A DNA stretch of 64,000 nt from G020348385 sp964410125 (GTDB lineage Bacteria; Acidobacteriota; Aminicenantia; Aminicenantales; Aminicenantaceae), in NCBI GenBank assembly GCA_964410125.1, contig CAYPGQ010000007.1, positions 28,708-92,707 on the forward strand, given 5' to 3'. The translations under genes and the position numbers were made by a program. Under the pieces are notes generated by a model. It had not been told where the DNA came from. It made no database searches and saw nothing but the letters and a program-made list of their open reading frames with translations. Shown piece by piece: positions 8,982-16,928 of the stretch (the stretch's first letter is position 1; each line of letters begins with the position of its first letter).

Positions 8982-10103
8982 TCAGGTTCTGAAAACGCTG
9001 GCAGGTTCGAGTTTTGAAATCCGCCGCATGGCAAATACAGCTCCTCCAAGGGAAATCAAAATAGTCAAAATGAAAAATCCGATTTTTATCCCCAGGCTAT
9101 ACTCGAACAAAACACCGGAATTAGCGATTCCTTTGCGAAAGCCTTCGATCAAGAGGATGGCTATGCCATAGGCAAAAAAAGCGAAAAATAGGGCTTGGGC
9201 TAAAATCAGATTCCGGATAGTGGAGTTTTTGGCTCCGATGGCTTTAAGGGTGCCGTAATCCCGGAGCCTGTCCACCGCTGCAGAATACATTGTCAGCCCT
9301 ATGATGACAATTCCGGCAAAGGCCGCAAAAATGATCAATGTGCCGATGGAAAATGCAATCCCGCTTGTTGCCAGAATTGTTGACACGGTCTCCCTGGAAA
9401 AATCTTGTTTCAGCCAGGCCTTTACTCCAAAAATGCTGGCATCTATTTGATTCCTGACAGCAACCAAATCGGCTCCTTTTACTACATCCACAAGAAATGC
9501 ACTGGCTTTGGTCGACGGCACCTTTCCCAGCTTGCGGGCCCGATCGATTGTGGTAAAGATATAGGTCGCCCCAAATCCGCGGACTCCCCTGGTTTCAACA
9601 GCGATAAAAACCCGATGTCCGTTGATTTCAAATTGTGTGCCTTCCCTGGCATTATTCAGGTTTTTGCTGTCGAATTGATCGGCGGAGACGGCACTTTCTT
9701 CCAGCAAGTCTTCATATTTTCCTGATAGAATGCCCCACGGGCCGCCCCGAAACTGAGGCGGTTGGGCACCGATGACGGAAACCGGGGATGTTTTCCCTCC
9801 CTGAAATTTTGCCGTTCCCCCAGATATGACCAGGGGATAGGCTTTTTTCACTCCGGGAAGGGATTCCAGCTGGTATCCGATACGTACGTCTATCTGCCCC
9901 AGGGAATTGACGTTGGTGGTCCGGTTGTCTACGACCCAAATATCGGCCTGAGTATTATCGACCAACGAGGACATGGCCCCTGTTAGAAACAAAAAAATCC
10001 CTGCCTGCTGTCCGACCAGGAAGACAGATATTATAATGCCGATGATGACCCCGATGGATTTGGGTTTGTCGTAGCGGATAAATCGCAGAGCATATCGGAA
10101 CAT
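8982..10103 (-). CDS. ABC transporter permease, DevC/FtsX type
   Basis: A 373-residue permease with one N-terminal transmembrane helix (about 18-38), a large periplasmic domain (40-250) and three C-terminal helices (about 255-360): the FtsX/MacB layout. Residues 275-300 (YSAAVDRLRDYGTLKAIGAK) are the coupling-helix motif of the family. It lies 16 bp downstream of the membrane-fusion protein gene and is the last gene of a three-gene leftward operon, matching the DevBCA-type exporter that pushes a substrate across the envelope with the help of an outer-membrane channel. Confidence 0.88.
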   Translation of the reverse strand: MFRYALRFIRYDKPKSIGVIIGIIISVFLVGQQAGIFLFLTGAMSSLVDNTQADIWVVDNRTTNVNSLGQIDVRIGYQLESLPGVKKAYPLVISGGTAKFQGGKTSPVSVIGAQPPQFRGGPWGILSGKYEDLLEESAVSADQFDSKNLNNAREGTQFEINGHRVFIAVETRGVRGFGATYIFTTIDRARKLGKVPSTKASAFLVDVVKGADLVAVRNQIDASIFGVKAWLKQDFSRETVSTILATSGIAFSIGTLIIFAAFAGIVIIGLTMYSAAVDRLRDYGTLKAIGAKNSTIRNLILAQALFFAFFAYGIAILLIEGFRKGIANSGVLFEYSLGIKIGFFILTILISLGGAVFAMRRISKLEPASVFRT

Positions 10104-10119
10104 TTGATAAGGTCCTATC

Positions 10120-11091
10120 TCATTGCTTGATTTGGATCACACATTCCACCCGGCTGCCGTAAAGGATGGACGCATCGGGAGAGAGCCGGATAACGATTTC
10201 TCGGACGCGCCTGTCTTCCAAGTCTCCCACATCATCAGCAAACAAAGATTTTTTTCTTAAATAGGGACCGGCGAAAGTGACCGTTCCTTCCGCAATGGAT
10301 TCTGTCATCCCAGGATATCTGATCAAGGCCTTTTGGCCTTTTTTTACGTATTCAGCAAAAAGTTCGTCGATTTCACAACGGGCACAGAGCGGGCTTTCTG
10401 GAGCGAAAGTGCCGATTTGGCTTCCCGCCGAAACATACGATCCTATTGTCACATCCAAAGAAAGAATCTGGCCATCCGTAGGTGCAACCAGGAATCTTTT
10501 TTCAAGTTCGGCTTGAGCCAGCTTCTGATCAGCTTGAAACTCCTTCACGGAATCTTGGGCAGTGATGACATTGGCTTCCAGGCGTTTAATTTCCTCCAAA
10601 AGCGATTCATATTCGGTTCTTGTATTATCCAGATAAGACTCGGTTTGTGCATTTTTTTCAAAAAGGCTTTTTGCCCGCTCATAGGTGATCTTTGCGTTTT
10701 CTGTCCGGATTTTAGAGGCGGCAAGAGCGGCCTCTAAGGCCTTGATTTCTGAAAGCTGGGATTTGAGGCGTGCTTTGGACTGTTCGAGCTTTGCTTGCTC
10801 GACCGCATGTGTCAGGTCAATAATCACTCGACCTGCGGCGATTTCATCTCCGGCCAGATAACGAAGCGCAGTGATGAGTCCGGAGCTCTCGCTGCTCAGG
10901 TCCAAAAGCCTCAGCTCCGGCTCTATCCGGCCGATCCCGACAATTCGGACTGGCTCAGTAACAGATTGTGGGGGAAGGGGTGTTTGATTCTGCTCCTTGG
11001 ATCGGCATCTCCAAAAACCAAGAGCTAAAATCATCAAGAGATAAATTAGCAGAAGCCTATTTCTTTGGAATAATTTTTTCATCGTTTTCAC
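10120..11091 (-). CDS. HlyD/DevB-type membrane-fusion protein
   Basis: 323 residues. A membrane anchor at about 10-28 is followed by a barrel-sandwich half-lipoyl motif (GLITALRYLAGDEIAAGRVI), a long Ala/Glu/Lys-rich coiled-coil hairpin (about 90-205), then the second lipoyl half (APTDGQILSLDVTIGSYVSA) and a beta-barrel domain. Its start overlaps the end of the ATPase gene by 4 bp (ATGA), showing translational coupling. It is the periplasmic adaptor linking the DevA/DevC-like transporter to an outer-membrane channel. Confidence 0.87.
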   Translation of the reverse strand: MKTMKKLFQRNRLLLIYLLMILALGFWRCRSKEQNQTPLPPQSVTEPVRIVGIGRIEPELRLLDLSSESSGLITALRYLAGDEIAAGRVIIDLTHAVEQAKLEQSKARLKSQLSEIKALEAALAASKIRTENAKITYERAKSLFEKNAQTESYLDNTRTEYESLLEEIKRLEANVITAQDSVKEFQADQKLAQAELEKRFLVAPTDGQILSLDVTIGSYVSAGSQIGTFAPESPLCARCEIDELFAEYVKKGQKALIRYPGMTESIAEGTVTFAGPYLRKKSLFADDVGDLEDRRVREIVIRLSPDASILYGSRVECVIQIKQ

Positions 11092-11834
11092 TTATCCTCG
11101 GGATGATCGACAATTTTCCCATTTTCTAGATGGATGATACGGTCGGCGTATTTTTCCAAACGTGGGTCATGGGTAACAACAGCCACAGCCTTCCCGGCAT
11201 CGGCTAATCCTCTGAGCTCCTGGAGTATAACCTCGATGGATCGGGAATCCAGCGAAGCTGTTGGTTCATCACAGAGAATGATGGATGGATCAGAGACCAA
11301 TGCCCGGGCAATCGCCACCCGCTGCTGTTCTCCGCCTGAAAGTTGTTTGGGGACAGACCTTCTGCGGTTTCCAAGCTCAACCCACTCTAGAGCTTTATGG
11401 ACTTTTTGCTTGATGGCCTCCTTCGGAAGCTTGTTTAGTACAAGGGGAATTTTGATGTTTTCTTCCGCACTCAGGGGAGCCACTAGGTTGAAGTTTTGGA
11501 AGACGAATCCGATCTGCTCCCGACGAAGTTTTGCAAGTTTTTTCTCATTCAAGTCTTTCGTGTTGATTTTGTTGATACACACACAACCATCGGTGGGGTA
11601 TAGTACACAGCCCAGAAGAGATATAAGGGTTGTTTTTCCTGATCCCGAGGGGCCGATTATTAATAGAAGCTCGCCTTTTCGGATTTTCAGATCTGTCTTA
11701 TGGAGGGCGATGATCTCGATATTCCCGCTTTTGAATTTTTTGGCTGCACCGATCAACTCCGCCACAACGGTTTTCTCCCGAACTTGATGAGAATAAACAT
11801 CTTCTTGGGAGAGAACATCATCATTTTTCATCAT
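11088..11834 (-). CDS. ABC transporter ATP-binding protein, LolD/MacB/DevA type
   Basis: About 248 residues. Walker A GPSGSGKTT, Q-loop QNFNLVAPLS, signature LSGGEQQRVAIARAL, Walker B ILCDEPTASLD and the H-loop VTHDPR are all intact. I place the start at the ATG at 11834 (or the adjacent 11831). An upstream TTG at 11861 is possible, but the predicted promoter puts the transcript start only a few bases before it. It powers the permease encoded two genes downstream. First gene of the exporter operon. Confidence 0.88.
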   Translation of the reverse strand: MMKNDDVLSQEDVYSHQVREKTVVAELIGAAKKFKSGNIEIIALHKTDLKIRKGELLLIIGPSGSGKTTLISLLGCVLYPTDGCVCINKINTKDLNEKKLAKLRREQIGFVFQNFNLVAPLSAEENIKIPLVLNKLPKEAIKQKVHKALEWVELGNRRRSVPKQLSGGEQQRVAIARALVSDPSIILCDEPTASLDSRSIEVILQELRGLADAGKAVAVVTHDPRLEKYADRIIHLENGKIVDHPEDK

Positions 11835-11875
11835 CAAATTTTGCTTGAACCTTTGATTCAATGACGCTTTTTGGC

Positions 11876-11904
11876 ATTATAGCTAAAAACAAAAAATGGG
11901 GCAA
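11876..11904 (-). promoter_or_regulatory. Predicted sigma-70 promoter of the DevABC-like operon
   Basis: On the minus strand a consensus TATAAT box lies 17 bp from a TTGCCC -35 box (4 of 6 matches). Transcription would begin about 35 bases before the ATG at 11834. Confidence 0.55.
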
Positions 11905-12139
11905 TCAAGATCATCTATAGAATTCCAGACAAGACACTGCAATAAGGGATTTCGACTTCTTATCAATTTCTTGGCTTTTAGTTGCCCACTAAAGTTCTCA
12001 GATTTGAATTTTTGGAACATGAAACCTTATCACGTGCCTCATCAGAGGGATGGTGTGACCGAAAATTTTGCTATTTAACCTCAGATGACCTACCCCTTTA
12101 ATAGCGGACCAGGTGTTATTTTAGAATTTGGTCTTAGTG

Positions 12140-12212
12140 AGCTCGGTTTCAGGATTCGAACCTACGGCTTTCTGATTCGTAGTCAGACGCTCTATCCAGA
12201 GGTGATAGGGGC
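12140..12212 (-). pseudogene. tRNA-Arg(ACG)-like relic at the island edge
   Basis: On the minus strand the D-arm (CTC..GGATAGAG), anticodon arm (CTGACTACGAATCAG, anticodon ACG) and T-arm (AGGTTCGAATCCT) are recognisable. The acceptor strands no longer pair, and no CCA end is seen. The bases beyond it (12250-12360) contain repeated short motifs such as GTCACC and CCACTCC, as often found near integration sites. It marks the left edge of the AT-rich accessory region. Nothing else is seen between 11905 and 12430. Confidence 0.65.
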
Positions 12213-12430
12213 CAACAGGCTTGTTTTAAGTCTCACCGTTAAGCAGAAGTAGGCAGCTTTAATCAATTACTGTCACCTATACGTCACCGATTTGGTGTGT
12301 GGGGAGTGGTCTGCTTGTCCTATTGCAGCTCCACTTTACTCCACTCCAAAACAAAACCCTTTTAATTGACAGCAGAGCATCATGATTCTAAACTGGGGGA
12401 AGGGTGTAACGCAGTGCATTGGGGTGGAAC

Positions 12431-13606
12431 ATGAAGCTAAGAGTTTTGTTTCTTTCTACAATCTTGCTTAGTTTTTCCATAATTCAAATCCATGGTTTAG
12501 GTCAGGATGTAAAATGGAAAGGCACAATTGAAGAGGAAGATGGGATTAAGGTCATAAAAAATCCAGTAGAGCCATTATATGGAGAAATCACTTTTAAGTT
12601 GGAAGAGGACCTCTCAATAGGAAACGAGAAGGATGAAAATTATTTATTTTACAGGACTTGGCACCTTGCGGTGAATAGACAAGGAAACATATATGTTCTA
12701 GACGGTGGCAACAAACGTATCCAAGTATTCGATAAAAAAGGGCAATATCTCCGCACCATCGGTCGAAAAGGTCAAGGACCAGGAGAATTTCGAAGCCCTC
12801 AAAATGTTTTCGTTAATGACAAAAACGGAGAAGTTTATGTGGCGGATTTTCGAAGCATTAAAGTCTTCGCCTCGAATGGAAACTATCTAAAAACCATTCC
12901 ATTAGAATCATTCAATCGTTCATATTGCATAAGTCCAGATGGAATTATTCTTGGGGAGATTGACAAAATCACATTTGATGAAAATAACATAAGAGAAACG
13001 AGAAAAATCTTTACATCTTTGAGACTTATTAACAACATGGATGGTTCCGAGACAGCAATTGCTTCCTATCCTGACCAAATCTCGAAAATTATTGAGGGAA
13101 GGGTAGCCAAGTTTAGTCATGGTTATGAGCACAAATTCTATATGTGTGCAATTGGCCCACAAATTTTCATCTATGGATTTTCCTCAGATTATAGCTTGAA
13201 TATCATCGATAGCACAGGGAAACTTCTCCTAAAGATTCAAAAAGAAAGCCCTATCCTCTCCATCTTAAAAAAAGAAAAGGACACTGTAAGGGAGGAATAT
13301 CGTGATTCTCCGATAAAAAACATAAATAACATCCCATTCCCCAAGCATAAACCACATTTCGGAAAAATTCTTGCAGATGGCGATTGGATTTTTGTCGAGC
13401 ATTACAAATCTCCTCAAGAACAAAGTGAAGTTTGGTCTTTGGATGTTTTTAACACTCAAGGTTTCTATCTGTATAAATTATCTTTTCCTCTCCGTCCATA
13501 TCTTATAAAAAACGGATACGCTTATTTGATAAAAGTATTAGAGGAGAGTGGTGATGTCCTGGTCAAACGCTACAAAATCAAAAACTGGGAGCAGATAAAA
13601 AATTGA
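12431..13606 (+). CDS. Secreted 6-bladed beta-propeller (NHL-like) protein
   Basis: 391 residues from the ATG at 12431, which follows GGGGTGG; it opens a signal peptide ending near IHG. Propeller repeats are visible: NRQGNIYVLDGGNKRIQVFD, then GRKGQGPGEFRSP and GEVYVADFRSIKVF. This NHL-like pattern, with the QGPGEF motif between blades, is shared by four proteins in the window. Such propellers bind ligands or partners in the envelope; no catalytic residues are evident. The stop overlaps the next start (TTGA), so the two genes are coupled. Base composition is AT-rich, like the rest of the island. Confidence 0.8.
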   Translation: MKLRVLFLSTILLSFSIIQIHGLGQDVKWKGTIEEEDGIKVIKNPVEPLYGEITFKLEEDLSIGNEKDENYLFYRTWHLAVNRQGNIYVLDGGNKRIQVFDKKGQYLRTIGRKGQGPGEFRSPQNVFVNDKNGEVYVADFRSIKVFASNGNYLKTIPLESFNRSYCISPDGIILGEIDKITFDENNIRETRKIFTSLRLINNMDGSETAIASYPDQISKIIEGRVAKFSHGYEHKFYMCAIGPQIFIYGFSSDYSLNIIDSTGKLLLKIQKESPILSILKKEKDTVREEYRDSPIKNINNIPFPKHKPHFGKILADGDWIFVEHYKSPQEQSEVWSLDVFNTQGFYLYKLSFPLRPYLIKNGYAYLIKVLEESGDVLVKRYKIKNWEQIKN

Positions 13607-14718
13607 AGACCATCAAAGTTGGACTAGCACTATTTCTAATATTCACATTTTTTTCCTGTAGCCAAGAAAAAACTGAATGGGAAGGAACAACAGAAGAAGT
13701 GGATGGGGTGACTGTTGTTAAGAATCCAATACAACCGATGTATGGAGAAAATGTTTTTAGTTTGGAAGAGGAATCAACCATCGGAGATGTAGAAGGAAAA
13801 GAAGAACAAATGTTCACTAATATCTTTGATATTGCGGTAGATGATGATGAGAATATTTATATTCTAGATGTAAATCAGAGACGAATTAGTGTTTTCAACA
13901 AAATCGGAATGTACATAAGAAATATTAGTAAGAGAGGGCAAGGACCTGGCGAATTTCGAGCTCCAACACAAATTATTATTTCTCCTAATCGAGAATTTGT
14001 GATATGTGACCCTATGGTAAGAAGACTTTTCTTTTTTTCACTCGAAGGTGTATATAAGAGAGACATTCCGACTTGGGAACATGGAAGACTCTTAAAAGTA
14101 ATGCTCGACTCAAAAGATGAAATAATTGGAGAAGTTCCATTGAGAGGAGAAAAGCAAGGTCTTGCATTAAAAAAGTTCAGTTCAGATTTTAGTGAGCTAT
14201 TTGACATAGCGAAAAAAGAAAGAGAAAAAATACCCATATTAGAAGTTCTGTCATCTAGGATTGTTTGGTGTGTCTCTGAGACTGATGAAATCATCTGGGG
14301 AGACTCAGAAAAATATGAAGTCAACATTCAAGATAGGGATGGGAAGTTGGCAAAGAAAATTTTGAAAGAATATGAACCTGTAAGAATTATCCCAGAAGAA
14401 CACAGTGAACGAATAGAAAGAAAATTTGGAGGAAGACCGATACCACCTGAGTTTGAACAGGAACTTCCCAAATTTTATCCTGCCTATAAAGCTTTCACGA
14501 TGGATAAGGATGGAAGATTATTTATAAGCACCTTTGAAAAAGCCAAACGTGGCGAAGGTTATTATTGTGATGTTTTTGATTCAGAAGGAAGGTATATCAC
14601 CAAGATTCCTTTAAAAACCAATCCTCGTGTTTGGAAAAACAACAAACTTTACACCATAGAAGAAGACGAAGAAGGGTACCAGTACGTGAAAAGATACAAA
14701 TATACCTGTAATTACTAA
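13603..14718 (+). CDS. Lipoprotein 6-bladed beta-propeller, second copy
   Basis: 371 residues. It starts with TTG overlapping the previous stop (TTGA), with GGGAG about 12 bp upstream. A lipobox FFSC gives a lipid-anchored protein. Blades are visible as DDDENIYILDVNQRRISVFN, KRGQGPGEFRAP and DKDGRLFISTFE. It shares the opening module (WEGTTEEVDGVTVVKNPI) with its neighbour (WKGTIEEEDGIKVIKNPV), so the two are tandem duplicates. Function unknown; surface binding protein is the likely class. Confidence 0.8.
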   Translation: MKTIKVGLALFLIFTFFSCSQEKTEWEGTTEEVDGVTVVKNPIQPMYGENVFSLEEESTIGDVEGKEEQMFTNIFDIAVDDDENIYILDVNQRRISVFNKIGMYIRNISKRGQGPGEFRAPTQIIISPNREFVICDPMVRRLFFFSLEGVYKRDIPTWEHGRLLKVMLDSKDEIIGEVPLRGEKQGLALKKFSSDFSELFDIAKKEREKIPILEVLSSRIVWCVSETDEIIWGDSEKYEVNIQDRDGKLAKKILKEYEPVRIIPEEHSERIERKFGGRPIPPEFEQELPKFYPAYKAFTMDKDGRLFISTFEKAKRGEGYYCDVFDSEGRYITKIPLKTNPRVWKNNKLYTIEEDEEGYQYVKRYKYTCNY

Positions 14719-14727
14719 CCCGCCCTA

Positions 14728-14760
14728 CACGGAAGCGGAAGAGCCTGGTTGTGGAATTAT
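14728..14760 (+). repeat. tRNA-Asn-like relic, 5' (D-arm) fragment
   Basis: CACGGAAGCGGAAGAGCC here is identical to the stretch at 15942-15959, where it is followed by a fuller degraded tRNA. AAGCGGAAGAGCC resembles a tRNA D-arm. It follows the second propeller gene, as the fuller copy follows the third. Confidence 0.45.
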
Positions 14761-14779
14761 CAATGATAAGGAATAGAAT

Positions 14780-15928
14780 ATGCAGAAACTAATGATGCTT
14801 TTTTGCATTTTATCCCTATGCTTTCACTGTGGCCCAAAACAAGAAGAAGTGGAAAGGATTATGGAAGATGGAGTGGAGGTTGTCATCAATCATTTAGAGC
14901 CATACAAAATTAGTGGAGAAAACTCACTTGTCTTGGAAGAAATTTTCAACATTGATACTGAAGATGATGAAATAGCAAATCTTGGAATTCCAGACATATT
15001 TGGCTTTGAAGTTAACTCTTTTGGGGAAATTTATATTTTAAGGAACATACAAGGGGAAGGAGATTTTGTCTTCAAGTTTGATGGTAACGGAAAACTTATC
15101 AAGTCATTTGGACCTCAAGGCCAAGGGCCAGGAGAATTTCAAAATCCCCATCACATTGCTGTAGACCATAAAGACAACATTCTGATTTATGACCTGGGGC
15201 CTCATATACTTCATAAATATAACAAAGATGGAGTCCTTATTGGTGATTATAAAATGTCAGGAGGAGAGCTGAGAGTTACATCTGGTCCCAATGAAAACTT
15301 GCTTGCTTTAGTACATTCATCAAAACCTGATAAAAATAGAACAATAAATACCCTTATCCTGGAACTCATAAATCCTGACCTTGACGTGTTACAGGTCCTT
15401 GATGAATTTAGCTTTGAGATGAGGCCAGATAAATTCAGAGCAATAGAGCCATTATTCTGTTGGAGTGCATCATGTGAAAATATTTATGTGGTAAATGAAG
15501 ATAGAGGATATGAAATTTTTGTCTATGATTTTAATGGCAAATTGATACGCAGAATACAAAAAGAATATAAGCAAATGCCTATCTCTGAAAACTTCAAGAA
15601 GAAGATATTGAATCAATTTCCAGAAGGCATGAGAGAGCAAATGAGCAAAATAGTGTATTTTCCTGAATTCCCTCCTCCAATTCAAAACCTTGTTGCTGGA
15701 GATAATGGATTTCTGTTTGTGTCAACTTTTGAAGAAGGGGAAAATCCTGGGGAATTTTTATTTGATATTTTTAATGAAGATGGTGTCTTTATTGGCAGAA
15801 CTAGTTTGAATATTTGGATTTGGGAAGTTCATTTATGGGCAAAAATAGTGGCTAATAGATTCTACTGCCTTAAAGAAAAAAATTCTGGATTTAGAGAAGT
15901 GGTCGTATACAAGATGATTTGGCAATAA
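14780..15928 (+). CDS. Lipoprotein 6-bladed beta-propeller, third copy
   Basis: 382 residues; AAGGAAT precedes the ATG. The signal peptide ends in LCFHC, a lipobox. Residues about 85-150 show blades (NSFGEIYILRNIQGEG, PQGQGPGEFQNPHHIAVD, DNILIYDLGPHILHKYN). It is more divergent from its two upstream neighbours than they are from each other. It sits as a single gene between two tRNA-Asn-like relics, which suggests it arrived or was duplicated as an integrated unit. Function unknown. Confidence 0.8.
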   Translation: MQKLMMLFCILSLCFHCGPKQEEVERIMEDGVEVVINHLEPYKISGENSLVLEEIFNIDTEDDEIANLGIPDIFGFEVNSFGEIYILRNIQGEGDFVFKFDGNGKLIKSFGPQGQGPGEFQNPHHIAVDHKDNILIYDLGPHILHKYNKDGVLIGDYKMSGGELRVTSGPNENLLALVHSSKPDKNRTINTLILELINPDLDVLQVLDEFSFEMRPDKFRAIEPLFCWSASCENIYVVNEDRGYEIFVYDFNGKLIRRIQKEYKQMPISENFKKKILNQFPEGMREQMSKIVYFPEFPPPIQNLVAGDNGFLFVSTFEEGENPGEFLFDIFNEDGVFIGRTSLNIWIWEVHLWAKIVANRFYCLKEKNSGFREVVVYKMIWQ

Positions 15929-15934
15929 CTGACC

Positions 15935-16009
15935 CACCCCACACGGAAGCGGAAGAGCCATGAGATGATGGTTAACCACATTCTTGCAGCTCCGGGTCCT
16001 GCCGAGAAG
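15935..16009 (+). pseudogene. tRNA-Asn-like relic, near full length
   Basis: A D-arm-like AAGCGGAAGAGCC, an anticodon-loop region with GTTAACCAC (as in tRNA-Asn, anticodon GTT), a T-arm GCAGCTCCGGGTCCTGC and an acceptor tail CGAGAAG are in the right order and spacing. Several stems are broken, so it is not a working tRNA. Confidence 0.5.
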
Positions 16010-16060
16010 CCTGATTTTTTGGGAATATGCCTAATATATAAGAAGTTAACATATGAAGAA

Positions 16061-16216
16061 ATGATGAAAACTGAGGAGTGGAAAACGAAAAAATCTCGTC
16101 CGTTAGAAGAACGGTTTCCAAAATATATTTTAGACAAACTAAGAAAGGAATATGAAAAGGGAAAGTCCAAAAATGAGACATTCGAAAGTTGGCTGATTCG
16201 AACTAAGCGAATATAA
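16061..16216 (+). CDS. Small basic hypothetical protein
   Basis: 51 residues from the ATG at 16061 (GAAGAA upstream), rich in Lys and Glu and predicted mostly helical. It lies alone between two tRNA-Asn-like relics. It could be a real small protein of an integrated element or a truncated leftover; I do not recognise it. Confidence 0.35.
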   Translation: MMKTEEWKTKKSRPLEERFPKYILDKLRKEYEKGKSKNETFESWLIRTKRI

Positions 16217-16221
16217 TCGCA

Positions 16222-16259
16222 CACCACAAAGTTCCAGATTCGAGTCCTGCCCGAGGAGC
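16222..16259 (+). pseudogene. tRNA-Asn-like relic, 3' fragment
   Basis: Reads ACCACAAAG, then a T-arm with TTCGAGT and the acceptor tail CCTGCCCGAGGAG. The 18 bases CGAGTCCTGCCCGAGGAG at 16241-16258 recur exactly at 22064-22081, bracketing a 5.8-kb block. Confidence 0.6.
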
Positions 16260-16529
16260 TGCTCTATACCATACTGCTTTGGAAATGAGTTAATTTCCAC
16301 AACTAATCCAAACTAAACCAAAACAAACGCCAACAGACAAATTTAGTCTGTTCTGGCAGGTTAATGTCCCTGTTGCGTCTCTGGGCTTTTTTGATTTGAA
16401 AGCGGGCTGATGTCAGCAAAAGGGGGGTTGATGATGAGAACTCTCTCCAGCCCGCCAAAGAGAGCCATTTTTAGTATAGCATATTTTGACTTTAAATCTT
16501 TGCTGAGATATTATTACACCAGCAAAAGG

Positions 16530-16928
16530 ATGGTTAGCAAAATAAAAAGAAGAACATATGAAATTCTGGAAGTTGCTTCACCTGGTGATAAACCCAGCCG
16601 AATTTTTGATATATTTATCATCTCACTAATCTTCCTGAATGTTGTTGCCGTTGTTTTGGAGACAGTTCAGAATCTTTCAGTACTACACAGAAGTTTCTTC
16701 AGGAGCTTTGAACTAGTTTCAGTCATAATTTTCACAGTTGAATATATTCTTAGGCTTTGGTCTTGCTCAGTAAACCCAAAATATAGAAATCCTATCCTTG
16801 GAAGATTGAGATTCATGCTCACTCCTCTTGCTCTTATTGACCTCTTTGCTGTGTTGCCTTTCTACTTACCGATGGTGATTAAACTGGACTTGAGATTTCT
16901 CAGAGCAGTCAGACTAATTAGAATTTTT
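16530..16928 (+). pseudogene. Voltage-gated K+ channel, N-terminal part (split by IS)
   Basis: From about 16530 (an upstream ATG at 16410 is also in frame) the ORF encodes helices S1-S4 of a 6-TM voltage-gated ion channel: S1 IFDIFIISLIFLNVVAVVLE, S2 FELVSVIIFTVEYILRLW, S3 PLALIDLFAVLPFYLP and the start of the Arg-rich S4 (RFLRAVRLIRIF). It ends where an ISL3-family element enters within S4; the original reading then shifts into IS sequence and stops. Deleting the IS and one 8-bp repeat joins it in frame to the C-terminal part at 18282. Confidence 0.85.

Noticed and set aside
12140..12212. Functional tRNA-Arg(ACG)
   Set aside because: The acceptor strands do not pair and no 3' CCA is present, although D, anticodon and T arms are recognisable.
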